Shown here piece by piece: positions 1-9,288 of a stretch of 21,860 nt of DNA. The notes below the pieces were generated by a model, which was not told where the DNA came from, made no database searches, and saw only the letters and a list, made by a program, of their open reading frames with translations. Each line of letters starts with the position of its first letter. Positions within the stretch are counted from its first letter, which is position 1. The stretch comes from Saccoglossus kowalevskii (Eukaryota > Hemichordata > Enteropneusta > Harrimaniidae): positions 1 through 21,860 of the forward strand of contig NW_003115450.1 of NCBI RefSeq assembly GCF_000003605.2, read 5' to 3'. A program made the position numbers and the translations under genes.

Positions 1-550
1 TCATCATGGGTAGTACTTGCATGGGTCACAACCTGAGAAAACCAGCTGGTGACACATTTTTGAGTTTTTGCAGTCTGCACCTATTTGGTCCAAGCTGATA
101 ACACAGCGTGCAAAGTTCTCCAAAGCCATTCTAAAGTTGCTAGATTTGTTTGTTTATTTGTCCTAAGTTGTTGTTATATCGAACCATGCAGTTATAAAGT
201 ATGAAAAATGATTAAATCCATTTGAAACTTCTCATGTTAGCAGAATGTCACATGAGCCGGCCGTAAAATGTGCAAATACATCTTAAAAATGTTAAAAGCG
301 ATTGAAAAGTTGGTGGATTTGTGTGTATATACCCCCTATGTCATTTCATATAGAACCCCGCAGTTAAATTTAGAACAAAATTATGTAAAAGTTTAAAACA
401 GCTAATTATGTTGGCACATTGTACCACTAACCAAGCGCAAAGTGACTAACAAAGTGCTTACAAAGTTGTCAAAATCTTGTGCAAAGTTGGCAGATTTACA
501 TGGAAATGTTACCTATTCTGTTACATTATCGAATCCAGTTGTTAAAAGTT
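1..550 (+). repeat. Satellite unit 0 (left-partial, family 1)
   Basis: The window opens inside block D at GGGTAGTACTTGC and runs through blocks A, B and C to the phase mark. Private variants include GGGTCACAACC, CAGCTGGTGAC, AAGCTGATAACACAG, GCCATTCTAAAG and TATATACCCCCTATG. The left edge is the window limit, not an array end. Confidence 0.9.
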
Positions 551-1279
551 CGCGAAAGTGAATGAATATGTCATAAAAGGCCGTTTGAATATCGTAGTGG
601 CTATCGAAGGATGTAGAATTTTTTTAACATTTCCATACATAAAATGGACGCCAATTACAATAATGTTTAAATGACCCTGATAGATGACTGGTCAGATGAT
701 CGACCGATAATGGAAGTAAAGTTCAATCGGTCGTGGTTTATTACTTGCATGGGTGACAACCTGAGAAAACCAGCGGGTGACGCATTTTTGAGTTTTTGCA
801 GTCTGCACCTATTTGGTCCAAGCTGTTAACACAGCGTGCAAAGTTCTCCAAAGCGATTGCAAAGTTGCTAGATTTGTTTGTTTATTTGTCCTAAGTTGTT
901 GTTATATCGAACCATGCAGTTATAAAGTATGAAAAATGACTAAAATCCATTTGAAACCTCTCATGTTAGCAGAATGTCATATGAGCCGGCAGTAAAATGT
1001 GCAAATACATCTTAAAAATGTAAAAAGCGATTGAAAAGTTGGTGGATTCGTGTGTATATTCCCTCTAAGTCATTTCATATAGAACCCCGCAGTTAAATTT
1101 AGAACAAAATTATGTAAAACTCTAAAACAGCTATTTATGTTGGCAAATTGTACCACTACCCAAGCGCAATGAGATTAAAAAAGTGCTTACAAAGTTGTGA
1201 GAAGCTTGTGCAAAGTTGGCAGATTTACATGGAAATGTTACCTATTCTGTTACATTATCGAATCCAGTTGTTAAAAGTT
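551..1279 (+). repeat. Satellite unit 1 (729 bp, family 1)
   Basis: Full unit. It carries a perfect 8-bp stem-loop in block D (701-733). The GC patch is mutated to GCCGGCAG near 987, which destroys CGGCCG but keeps GCCGGC. Other private changes are GATGACTGGTCAG, GCGATTGCAAAG, GGATTCGTGTG and GAGATTAAAAAAGTGC. Confidence 0.92.
701..733. repeat. Inverted repeat, 8-bp perfect arms (unit 1)
   Basis: CGACCGAT and ATCGGTCG are exact reverse complements separated by 17 nt (AATGGAAGTAAAGTTCA). The pair recurs at the same phase in block D of other units, perfect in some family-1 units and with one mismatch in most of families 2 and 3. It could form a hairpin or bind a dimeric protein; neither is shown. 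Confidence 0.7.
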
Positions 1280-2007
1280 CGCGAAAGTGAATGAATATGT
1301 CATAAAAAGCCGTTTGAATATCGTAGTGGCTATCGAAGGATGTAGAATGTTTAAACATTTCCATACATAAAATGGCTGCCAATTACGATAATTTTTTAAA
1401 TGACCCTGATAGATGAGTGGTCAGATGATCGACCGATAATGGAAGTAAAGTTCAATCGGTCGTGGTTATTACTTGCATGGGTGACAACCTGAGAAAACCA
1501 GCGGGTGACACATTTTTGAGTTTTTGCAGTCTGCACCTATTTGGTCCAAGCTGTTAACACAGCGTGCAAAGTTCTCCAAAGCGATTCCAAAGTTGCTAGA
1601 TTTGTTTGTTTATTTGACCTTAGTTGTTGTTATATCGAACCATGCAGTTATAAAGTATGAAAAATGACTAAAATCCATTTGAAACCTCTCATGTTAGCAG
1701 AATGTCATATGAGCCGGCCGTAAAATGTGCAAATATATCTTAAAAATGTAAAAAGCGATTGAAAAGTTGGTGAATTTGCGTGTATATTCCCCCTATGTCA
1801 TTTCATATAGAACCCCGCAGTTAAATTTAGAACAAAATTATGTAAAAGTTTAAAAATGGTATTTATGTTGGCACATTGTACCACTACCCAAGCACAAAGT
1901 GATTAAACAAGTGCTTACAAAGTTGTGAAAAGCTTGTGCAAAGTTGGCAGATTTACATGGAAATGTTACGTATTCTGTTACATTATCGAATCCAGTTGTT
2001 AAAAGTT
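1280..2007 (+). repeat. Satellite unit 2 (728 bp, family 1)
   Basis: Full unit with a perfect stem-loop at 1430-1462. Private variants are ATGGCTGCC, TTTGACCTTAG, AAATATATCTT, GGTGAATTTGCG, AACAAGTGC and TTACGTATTCTG. Minus-strand open frames of 86-87 codons begin near its right end; they are repeat by-products. Confidence 0.92.
1430..1462. repeat. Inverted repeat, 8-bp perfect arms (unit 2)
   Basis: Same perfect CGACCGAT / ATCGGTCG pair with a 17-nt spacer as in unit 1. Confidence 0.7.
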
Positions 2008-2734
2008 CGCGAAAGTGAATGAATATGTCATAAAAGGCCGTTTGAATATCGTAGTGGCTATCGAAAGATGTAGAATTTTTAAACATTTCCATACATAAAA
2101 TGGACGCCAATTACAATAATTTTTAATGACCCTGATAGATGAGTGGTCAGATGATTGACCGATAATGGAAGTAAAGTTCAATCGGTCGTGGTTAGTACTT
2201 GCATCGGTGACAACCTGAGAAAACCAGCGGGTGACACATTTTTGAGTTTTTGCAGTCTGCACCTATTTGGTCCAATCTGTTAACACAGCGTGCAAAGTTC
2301 TCCAAAGCGATTCCTAATTTGCTAGATGTGTTTGTTTATTTGACCTAAGCTGTTGTTATATCGAACCATGCAGTTATAAAGTATGAAAAATGACTAAAAT
2401 CCATTTGAAACCTCTCATGTTAGCAGAATGTCATATGAGCCGGCCGTAAAATGTGCAAATACATCTTAAAAAATGTAAAAAGCGATTGAAAAGTGTGTTT
2501 ATTTGCGTGTATATTCCCTCTAAGTCATTTCATAAAGAACCCCACAGTTAAATTTAGAACAAAATTATGTAAAAGTCTAAAACAGCTATTTATGTAGGCA
2601 CATTGTACCTCTACCCAAGCGCAAAGTGACTAACAAAGTGCTTACAAAGTTGTCAAAATCCCGTGGAAATTTGGCAGATTTACATGGAAATGTTACCTAT
2701 TCTGTTACATTATCGAATCCAGTTGTTAAAAGTT
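2008..2734 (+). repeat. Satellite unit 3 (727 bp, family 1)
   Basis: Full unit. The left stem arm is mutated (ATTGACCGAT). Private changes are GCATCGGTGAC, TCCAATCTG, GATTCCTAATTTGC, CATAAAGAACCCCACAG, TATGTAGGCAC and AATCCCGTGGAAATTTGG. It is among the more diverged family-1 copies. Confidence 0.92.
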
Positions 2735-3462
2735 CGCGAAAGTGAATGAATATGTCAAAAAAGGGCCGTTTGAATATCGTAGTGGCTATCGAAGGATGTA
2801 GAATTTTTTAAACATTTTCCATACATAAAATGGACGCCAATTACAATAATGTTTAAATGACCCTGATAGATGACTGGTCAGATGATCGACCGATAATGGA
2901 AGTAAAGTTCAATCGGTCGTGGTTAATACTTGCATGGGTGACAACCTGAGAAACCAGCGGGGTGACACATTTTTGAGTTTTGCAGTCTGCACCTATTTGG
3001 TCCAAGCTGTTAAAACAGCGTGCAAAGTTTCCAAAGCGATTCCAAAGTTGCTAGTTTTGTTTGAATTATTTGACTAAGTTGTTGTTTATCGAACCGTGCA
3101 TTTAGAAAGTATGAAAAATGACTAAAATCATTTTTGAAACACCCCATGTTAGCAGACTGTCATTTGAGCCGGCCGTCAAATCAACTTACACATACTAAAA
3201 ATGTTTAAAGCGATTGAAAAGTTGGTGGATTTGCGTGTATATTCCCCCTAAGTCATTTCATATAGAACCCCGCAGTTCAATTTAGAACAAAATTATGTAA
3301 ATGTCTAAAACAGCTATTTATGTTGGCACATTGTACCACTACCCAAGCGCAAAGTGATTAACACAGTGCTTACAAAGTTGTCAAAAGCTTGTGCGAAGTT
3401 CGCAGATTTACATGGAAATGTTACCTATTCTGTTACATTATCGAGTCCAGTTGTTGAAAGTT
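2735..3462 (+). repeat. Satellite unit 4 (728 bp, mosaic of family 1 and family 2)
   Basis: The left part has family-1 markers (GTGGCTATCG, ATGGACGCC, GGGTGACAACC, ACACATTTTTGAG). From GTTAAAACAGCG near 3010 all markers are family 2. Several one-base gains and losses cluster at 2950-3110 (GAGAAACCAGCGGGG, GAGTTTTGCAG, AAGTTTCCAAAG, GTTTGAATTATTTGAC). It shares AAATCAACTTACACATAC with unit 5, which marks these two as a close pair. Confidence 0.9.
2887..2919. repeat. Inverted repeat, 8-bp perfect arms (unit 4)
   Basis: Perfect pair in the family-1 part of the mosaic unit. The preceding unit has lost one arm base (TGACCGAT). Confidence 0.7.
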
Positions 3463-4190
3463 CGCGAAAGTGAATGAATATTTCATAAAAGGCCGTTTGA
3501 ATATCGTAGTGCCCCTCGAAGGATGTAGAATTATTAAACATTTCCATACATTAAATGACCGCCAACTACGATAATTTTTTAAATGACACTGATAGATGAG
3601 TGGTCAGGTGATCGACCGATAATGGAAGTAAATTACAATCGGTCGCGGTTATTACATGCTTGGGAGACAGCCTGGGAAAACCAGCGGGAGACACTTTTTT
3701 GAGTTTTTGCAGTCTGCACCTATTTGGTCCAAGCTGTTAAAACAGCGTGCAAAGTTTTCCAAAGCGATTCCAAAGTTGCTAGTTTTGTTTGATTATTTGA
3801 CCTAAGTTGTTGTTTTATCGAACAGTGCAGTTATAAAGTATGAAAAATGACTAAAATCCATTTAAAACCCCCCATGTTAGCAGACTGTCATTTGAGCCGG
3901 CCGGCAAATCAACTTACACATACTAAAAATGTTTAAAGCGATTGAAAAGTTGGTGGATTTGCGTGTATATTCCCCCTAAGTCATTTCATATAGAACCCCG
4001 CAGTTCAATTTAGAACAAAATTATGTAAATGTCTAAAACAGCTATTTATGATGGCACATTGTACCACTACCCAAGCGCAAAGTGACTAACAAAGTGCTTA
4101 CAAAGTTGTGAAAATCTTTTGAAAAGTTGGCGGATTTACATGGAAATGTTACCTATTCTGTTACATTATCGAATCCAGTTGTTAAAAGTT
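3463..4190 (+). repeat. Satellite unit 5 (728 bp, family 2)
   Basis: Full unit. Private variants are GTGCCCCTCGAAGG, GACACTGATAG, ATTACAATCGGTCGCGG, GCTTGGGAGACAGCCTGGG and GCCGGCCGGC. It retains a perfect stem-loop (3613-3645), unusual for family 2. From about 4081 to its right end the sequence switches to family-1 variants. Confidence 0.92.
3613..3645. repeat. Inverted repeat, 8-bp perfect arms (unit 5)
   Basis: Perfect pair in a family-2 unit with a changed spacer (AATGGAAGTAAATTACA). Other family-2 units mostly have ATCTGTCG as the right arm. Confidence 0.68.
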
Positions 4191-4923
4191 CGCGAAAGTG
4201 AATGAATATGTCATAAAAGGCCGTTTGAATATCGTAGTGGCTATCGAAGGATGTAGAATTATTAAACATTTCCATACATTAAATGACCGCCAATTACGAT
4301 AATTTTAAAAAAATGACCCTGATAGATGAGTGGTCAGGTGATCGACCGATAAAAGAAGTAAAGTTCAATCTGTCGTGGTTAGTACTTGCATGGGAGACAA
4401 CCTGAGAAAACCAGTGGGTGAATTATTTTGAAAGAGTTTTTGCAGTCTGCACCTATTTGGTCCAAGCTGTTAAAACAGCGTGCAATGTTCTCCAAAGCGA
4501 TTCCAAAGTTGCTAGATTTGTTTGTATATTTGACCTAAGTTGTTGTTATATCGAACCGTGCAGTTATAATGTATGAAAAATGACTAAAATCCATTTGAAA
4601 CCTCCCATGTTAGCAGACTGTCATATGAGCCGGCCGTAAAGTGAACAAACACATACTAAAAATGTTAAAAGCGATTGAAAAGTTGGTGGATTTGCGTGTA
4701 TATTCCCCCTAAGTCATTTCATATAGAACCCCGCAGTTCAATTTAGAACAAAATTATGTAAATGTCTAAAACAGCTATTTATGTTGGCACATTGTACCAC
4801 TACCCAAGCGCAAAGTGATTAACAAAGTGCTTACAAAGTTGTGAAAAGCTTGTGTAAAGTTGGCAGATTTACATGGAAATGTTACCTATTCTGTTACATT
4901 ATCGAGTCCAGTTGTTAAAAGAT
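4191..4923 (+). repeat. Satellite unit 6 (733 bp, family 2)
   Basis: The first about 60 bp belong to the family-1 patch that starts in unit 5. After that it is family 2, with AATTTTAAAAAAATGACC, GATAAAAGAAG and an expanded GGTGAATTATTTTGAAAGAG. The last variant recurs in altered form in unit 8, two units away. Confidence 0.92.
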
Positions 4924-5652
4924 CGCGAAAGTGAATGAATATGTCATAAAAGGCCGTTTGAATATCGTAGTGGCCCTCGAAGGATGTAGAATTATTAAAC
5001 ATTTCCATACATCAAATGACCGGCAATTACGATAGTTTTTAAAAATGACCCAGATAGATGAGTGGTCAGGTGATCGACTGATAATGGAAGTTAAGTTCAA
5101 TCTGACGTGGTTAGTACTTGCATGGGAGATAACTTGAGAAAACCAGCGGGTGAAATTTTTTTGAGTTTTTGCAGTCTGCACCTATTTGGTTCAAGCTGTT
5201 AAAACAGCGTGCAATGTTCTCCAAAGCGATTCCAAAGTTGCTAGTTTTGTTTGATAATTTGACTTAAGATGTTGTTATATCGAACCGTGCAGTTGTAAAG
5301 TATGAAAAATGACAAAAATCCATTTGAAACCTCCCATGTTAGCAGACTGTCATTTGAGCCGGCCGTCACATGAACAAACACATACTAAAAATGTTAAAAG
5401 CGATTGAAAAGTTGGTGGATTTGCGTGTATATTCCCCCTAAGTCATTTCATATAGAACCCCGCAGTTCAATTTAGAACAAAATTATGTAAATGTCTAAAA
5501 CAGCTATTTATGTTGGCACATTGTACCACTACCCAAGCGCAAAGTGATTAACAAAGTGCTTACAAATTTGTGAAAAGCTTGTGCAAAGTTGGCAGATTTA
5601 CATGGAAATGTTACCTATTCTGTTACATTATCGAGTCCAGTTGTTAAAAGTT
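4924..5652 (+). repeat. Satellite unit 7 (729 bp, family 2)
   Basis: Full unit. The phase mark is ATCGCGAA, which loses the palindrome's outer pair but keeps TCGCGA. Private variants are GACCGGCAATTACGATAG, GACCCAGATAG, CGACTGATAATGGAAG, ATCTGACGTGG, GGTTCAAGCTG and GACTTAAGATG. Confidence 0.92.
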
Positions 5653-6376
5653 CGCGAAAGTGAATTAATATGTCATAAAAGGCCGTTTGAATATCGTACT
5701 TGCCCTTGAAGGATGTAGAATTATTAAACATTTCCATACATTAAATGACCGCCAATTACGATAATTTTAAAAAAATGACCCTGATAGATGAGTGGTCAGG
5801 TGATCGACCGATAAAGAAGTAAAGTTCAATCTGTCGTGGTTAGTACTTGCATAGGAGACACCCTGAGAAAACCAGTGGGTGAACTATTTTGAAGAGTTTT
5901 TGCAGTCTGCACCTATTTGGTCCAAGCTGTTAAACAGCGTGCAATGTTCTCCAAAGCGATTCCAAAGTTGCTAGTTTGTTTGATAATTTGACCTAAGATG
6001 TGTTATATCGACCCGTGCAGTTATAAAGTATGAAAAATGACAAAAATCCATTGAAACCTCTCATGTTAGCAGACTGTCATTTGAGCCGGCCGTCACATGA
6101 ACAAACACATACTAAAAATGTTAAAAGCGATTGAAAAGTTGGATTTGCGTGTATAATCCCCCTACGTCATTTCATATAGAACCCCGCAGTTCAATTTAGA
6201 ACAAAATTATGTAAATGTATAAAACAGCTATTTATGTTGGCACATTGTACCACTACCCAAGCGCAAAGTGATTAACAAAGTGCTTACAAATTTGTGAAAA
6301 GCTTGAGCAAATTTGGCAGATTTACATGGAAATGTTACCTATTCTGTTACATTATCGAGTCCAGTTGTTAAAAGTT
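5653..6376 (+). repeat. Satellite unit 8 (724 bp, family 2)
   Basis: Full but slightly short. Several single-base losses lie near 5930-6050, and a 3-bp loss in GAAAAGTTGGATTTGCG removes one TGG. It has GTACTTGCCCTTGAAGG, shared with units 11 and 13, and GGTGAACTATTTTGAAGAG, shared in altered form with unit 6. This supports an alternating two-unit pattern. Confidence 0.92.
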
Positions 6377-7104
6377 CGCGAAAGTGAATGATTATGTCAT
6401 AAAAGGCCGTTTGAATATCGTAGTTGCCCTCGAATGAAGTAGAATTTTTAAACATTTCCATACATTAAATGACCGCCAATTACGATAATTTTTAAAAATG
6501 ACCATGATAGGTGAGTGGTCAGATAATAGACCTATAATGGAAGTAAAGTTCAATCTGTCGTGGTTAGTACTTGCATGGGAGATAACCTGAGAAATCCAGC
6601 GGGTGACATTTTTTGAGTTTTTGCAGTCTGCACCTATTTGGTCCAAGCTGTTAGAACAGCGTGCAAAGTTCTGCAAAGTGAATCCAAAGTTGCTAGATTT
6701 GTTTGTATATTTGACCTAAGTTGTTGTTATATCGAACCATGCAGTTATAAAGTATGAAAAATGACAAAAATCCATTTGAAACCTCCCATGTTAGCAGACT
6801 GTCATTTGAGCCGGCCGTCACATGAACAAACACATACTAAAAATGTTAAAAGCGATTGAAAAGTTGGTGGATTTGCGTGTATATTCCCCCTACGTCATTT
6901 CATATAGAACCCCGCAGTTCAATTTAGAACAAAATTATGTAAATGTCTAAAACAGCTATTTATGTTGGCACATTGTACCACTACCCAAGCGCAAAGTGAT
7001 TAACAAAGTGCTTACAAATTTGTGAAAAGCTTGAGCAAAGTTGGCAGATTTACATGGAAATGTTACCTATTCTGTTACATTATCGAGTCCAGTTGTTAAA
7101 AGTT
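6377..7104 (+). repeat. Satellite unit 9 (728 bp, family 2)
   Basis: Full unit, close to unit 10. The two share GTAGTTGCCCTCGAATGA, ACCATGATAGGTGAG and GTTCTGCAAAG. Private to this unit are AGATAATAGACCTATAATGG, TTAGAACAGCG and CTGCAAAGTGAATCC. A 94-codon minus-strand open frame here has a close counterpart in unit 10 only because the DNA is nearly the same. Confidence 0.92.
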
Positions 7105-7384
7105 CGCGAAAGTGAATCATTATGTCATAAAAGGCCGTTTGAATATCGTAGTTGCCCTCGAATGATGTAGAATTTTTAAACATTTCCATACATTAAATGA
7201 CCGCCATTTACGAATTTTTTTAAAAATGACCATGATAGGTGAGTGGTCAGGTGATCGACCTAAAATGGAAGTAAAGTTCAATCTGTCGTGGTTAGTACTT
7301 GCATGGGAGATAACCTGAGAAAACCAGCGGGTGACATTTTTTGAGTTTTTGCAGTCTGCACCTATTTGGTCCAAGCTGTTAAAA

Positions 7385-7557
7385 CAGCGTGCAAAGTTCT
7401 GCAAAGCGAATCCAAAGTTGCTAGATTTGTTTGTATATTTGACCTAAGTTGTTGTTATATCGAACCGTGCAGTTATAATGTATGAAAAATGACTAAAATC
7501 CATTTGAAACCTCCCATGTTAGCAGACTGTCATATGAGCCGGCCGTAAAATGAACAA
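7385..7557 (+). repeat. Quarter-unit block A (representative copy)
   Basis: Begins at CAGCGTGCAAAG. It aligns with B and C over GCGAATCCAAAGTTGCTAGATTT, then ACCTAAGTTGTTGTTATATC, then GAACCGTGCAGTTATAA. The far end, ATGTTAGCAGACTGTCATATG, lines up with ATGTTGGCACATTGTACCAC in block B. Boundaries are approximate, set relative to the ATCGAA mark at 7459. Confidence 0.75.
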
Positions 7558-7731
7558 ACACATACTAAAAATGTTAAAAGCGATTGAAAAGTTGGTGGAT
7601 TTGCGTGTATATTCCCCCTAAGTCATTTCATATAGAACCCCGCAGTTCAATTTAGAACAAAATTATGTAAATGTCTAAAACAGCTATTTATGTTGGCACA
7701 TTGTACCACTACCCAAGCGCAAAGTGATTAA
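7558..7731 (+). repeat. Quarter-unit block B (representative copy)
   Basis: Contains AAAAGCGATTGAAAAGTTGG then TGGATTT, matching GCGATTCCAAAGTTGC and AGATTT of block A in most units. It continues CCCCTAAGTCATTTCATATA, then GAACCCCGCAGTTCAATTTA, matching the second half of A. The ATAGAA mark at 7632 is 173 bp after the block A mark. Confidence 0.75.
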
Positions 7732-7907
7732 CAAAGTGCTTACAAAGTTGTGAAAAGCTTGTGTAAAGTTGGCAGATTTACATGGAAATGTTACCTATTC
7801 TGTTACATTATCGAGTCCAGTTGTTAAAAGTTCGCGAAAGTGAATGAATATGTCATAAAAGGCCGTTTGAATATCGTACTTGCCCTTGAAGGATGTAGAA
7901 TTATTAA
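7732..7907 (+). repeat. Quarter-unit block C (representative copy)
   Basis: TTAACAAAGTGCTTACAAAG just before and within it aligns with TTAACACAGCGTGCAAAG at the start of block A. AAAGTTGGCAGATTT aligns with AAAGTTGCTAGATTT. ACCTATTCTGTTACATTATC, then GAGTCCAGTTGTTAAAAG, aligns with the second half of A. The ATCGAG mark at 7810 is 178 bp after that of block B. It holds the TTCGCGAA palindrome. Confidence 0.72.
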
Positions 7908-8561
7908 ACATTTCCATACATTAAATGACCGCCAATTACGATAATTTTAAAAAAATGACCCTGATAGATGAGTGGTCATGTGATCGACCGATAAAAGAAG
8001 TAAAGTTCAATCTGTCGTGGTTAGTACTTGCATGGGAGATAACCCGAGAAAACCAGCGGGTGGCATTTTTTGAGTTTTTGCAGTCTGCACCTATTTGGTC
8101 CAAGCTGTTAAAACAGCGTGCAAAGTTCTACAAAGCGAATCCAAAGTTGCTAGATTTGTTTGTATATTTGACCTAAGTTGTTGTTATATCGAACCGTGCA
8201 GTTATAAAGAATGAAAAATGACTAAAATCCATTTGAAACCTCCCATGTTAGCAGACTGTCATTTGAGCCGGCCGTCATATGAACAAACACATTCTAAAAA
8301 TGTTAAAAGCGATTGAAAAGTTGGTGGATTTGCGTGTATATCCCCCCTAAGTCATTTCATATAGAACCCCGCAGTTCAATTTAGAACAAAATTATGTAAA
8401 TGTCTAAAACTGCTAATTATGTTGGCACATTGTACCACTACCCAAGCGCAAAGTGATTAACAAAGTGCTTACAAATTTGTGAAAAGATTGAGCAAAGTTG
8501 GCAGATTTACATGGAAATGTTACCTATTCTGTTACATTATCGAGTCCAGTTGTTAAAAGTA
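7833..8561 (+). repeat. Satellite unit 11 (729 bp, family 2)
   Basis: Full unit and first half of dimer copy 1. It has GTACTTGCCCTTG, GTCATGTGATCG, CTACAAAGCGAATCC and AGATTGAGCAAAG, all shared with unit 13. Private changes are GATAACCCGAG, TGGCATTTTTTG, TATAAAGAATG and ACACATTCT. The CCTGAG to CCCGAG change removes a stop and creates an 83-codon plus-strand open frame at 7925-8176. Confidence 0.92.
7908..8113 (+). repeat. Quarter-unit block D (representative, doubtful homologue of A-C)
   Basis: About 205 bp from CATTTCCATACATTAAATG to just before block A. Similarity to A is limited to a loose match around AAATGACCCTGATAGATGAG and GATCGACCGATAAAAGAAG against TATTTGACCTAAG and ATATCGAACCGTGCAGTTAT. 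Spacing (172 bp from the C mark, 205 bp to the A mark) fits a fourth quarter with about 30 bp extra. It holds the inverted repeat. Confidence 0.4.
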
Positions 8562-9288
8562 CGCGAAAGTGAATGAATATGTCATAAAAGGCCGTTTGAA
8601 TATCGTAGTGGCCCTCGAAGGATGTAGAATTTTTAAACATTTCCATACATTAAATGACCGCCAACTACGATAATTTTTAAATGATCCTGAAAGATGAGTG
8701 GTCAGGTGATCGACCGATAATGGAAGTAAAGTTCAATCTGTCGTGGTTAGTACTTGAATGGGAGACAACCTGAGAAAACCAGCGGGTGAAATTTTTTTGA
8801 ATTTTTGCAGTCTCCACCTATTTGGTCCAAGCTGTTAAAACAGCGTGCAATGTCCTCCAAAGCGATTCCAAAGTTGCTAGTTTTGTTTGATAATTTGACC
8901 TAAGTTGTTGTTATATCGAACCGTGCAGTTATAAAGTATGAAAAATGACTAAAATCCATTTGAAACCACCCATGTTAGCAGACTGTCATTTGAGCCGACC
9001 GTCACATGAACAAACACATACTAAAAATGTTAAAAGCGATTGAAAAGTTGGTGGATTTGTGTGTATATTCCCCCTAAGTCATTTCATATAGAACCCCAAC
9101 GTTCAATTTACAACAAAATTATGTAAATGTCTAAAACAGCTATTTATGTTAGCACATTGTACCACTACCCAAGCGCAAAGTGATTAACAAAGTTCTTACA
9201 AAGTTATGAAAAGCTTGTGCAAAGTTGGTAGATTTACATGGAAATGTTACCTATTCTGTTACATTATCGAGTCCAGTTGTTAAAAGTT
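8562..9288 (+). repeat. Satellite unit 12 (727 bp, family 2)
   Basis: Second half of dimer copy 1. It shares many rare variants with unit 14: GTACGCGAAAG, GATCCTGAAAGATG, GTACTTGAATGGG, GAATTTTTGCAGTCTCC, AATGTCCTCC, GAGCCGACCGTC and AACG in place of CGCAG. The palindrome and the GC patch are both disrupted. Confidence 0.92.

Larger units (their letters stand above)
1..2990. repeat. Family-1 block of the satellite
   Basis: Diagnostic variants are GGGTGACAACC, ACACATTTTTGAG, GTTAACACAGCG, CTCTCATGTTAGCAGAATG, ATGTGCAAATACATCTT, TATCGAATCC and GTGGCTATCGAAGG. Full units here carry ATGGACGCC or ATGGCTGCC in block D, where the block at the right end of the window has ATGGCCGCC. Units are 727-729 bp. 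The right edge is where GTTAACACAGCG gives way to GTTAAAACAGCG near 3010. Confidence 0.85.
7105..7832 (+). repeat. Satellite unit 10 (728 bp, family 2)
   Basis: Full unit of modal length. The phase mark is followed by GAATCATTATG. Block D has CATTTACGAATTTTTTT and GACCTAAAATGG, which breaks the left stem arm. Distances between the ATCGA/ATAGA marks of its blocks are 172, 205, 173 and 178 bp, which shows the quarter-unit structure. Confidence 0.92.
7833..9288 (+). repeat. Dimeric higher-order repeat, copy 1 (units 11 and 12, 1456 bp)
   Basis: Unit 11 pairs with unit 13 and unit 12 with unit 14 by rare shared variants, while neighbours 11 and 12 differ from each other. Examples in unit 12/14 only are TTTTTGCAGTCTCCACC and GAGCCGACCGTC; in unit 11/13 only, CTACAAAGCGAATCC and GTCATGTGATCG. 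Confidence 0.82.

Noticed and set aside
1850-2262. Overlapping 86- and 87-codon minus-strand open frames
   Set aside because: Both lie across satellite sequence, overlap in different frames and have no conserved counterparts in other units at full length.
6392-7404. Two 94-codon minus-strand open frames (6392-6676 and 7120-7404) that look like a duplicated gene
   Set aside because: They are the same phase of two nearly identical satellite units. In other units the frame is shortened or broken, and their similarity only reflects DNA repetition.
7925-8176. 83-codon plus-strand open frame starting ATGACCGCCAATTACG
   Set aside because: Open only because unit 11 has CCCGAG where the other family-2 units have CCTGAG, which supplies a stop in this frame. 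Equivalent positions in other units are broken by stops or indels, and no protein domain is recognisable.
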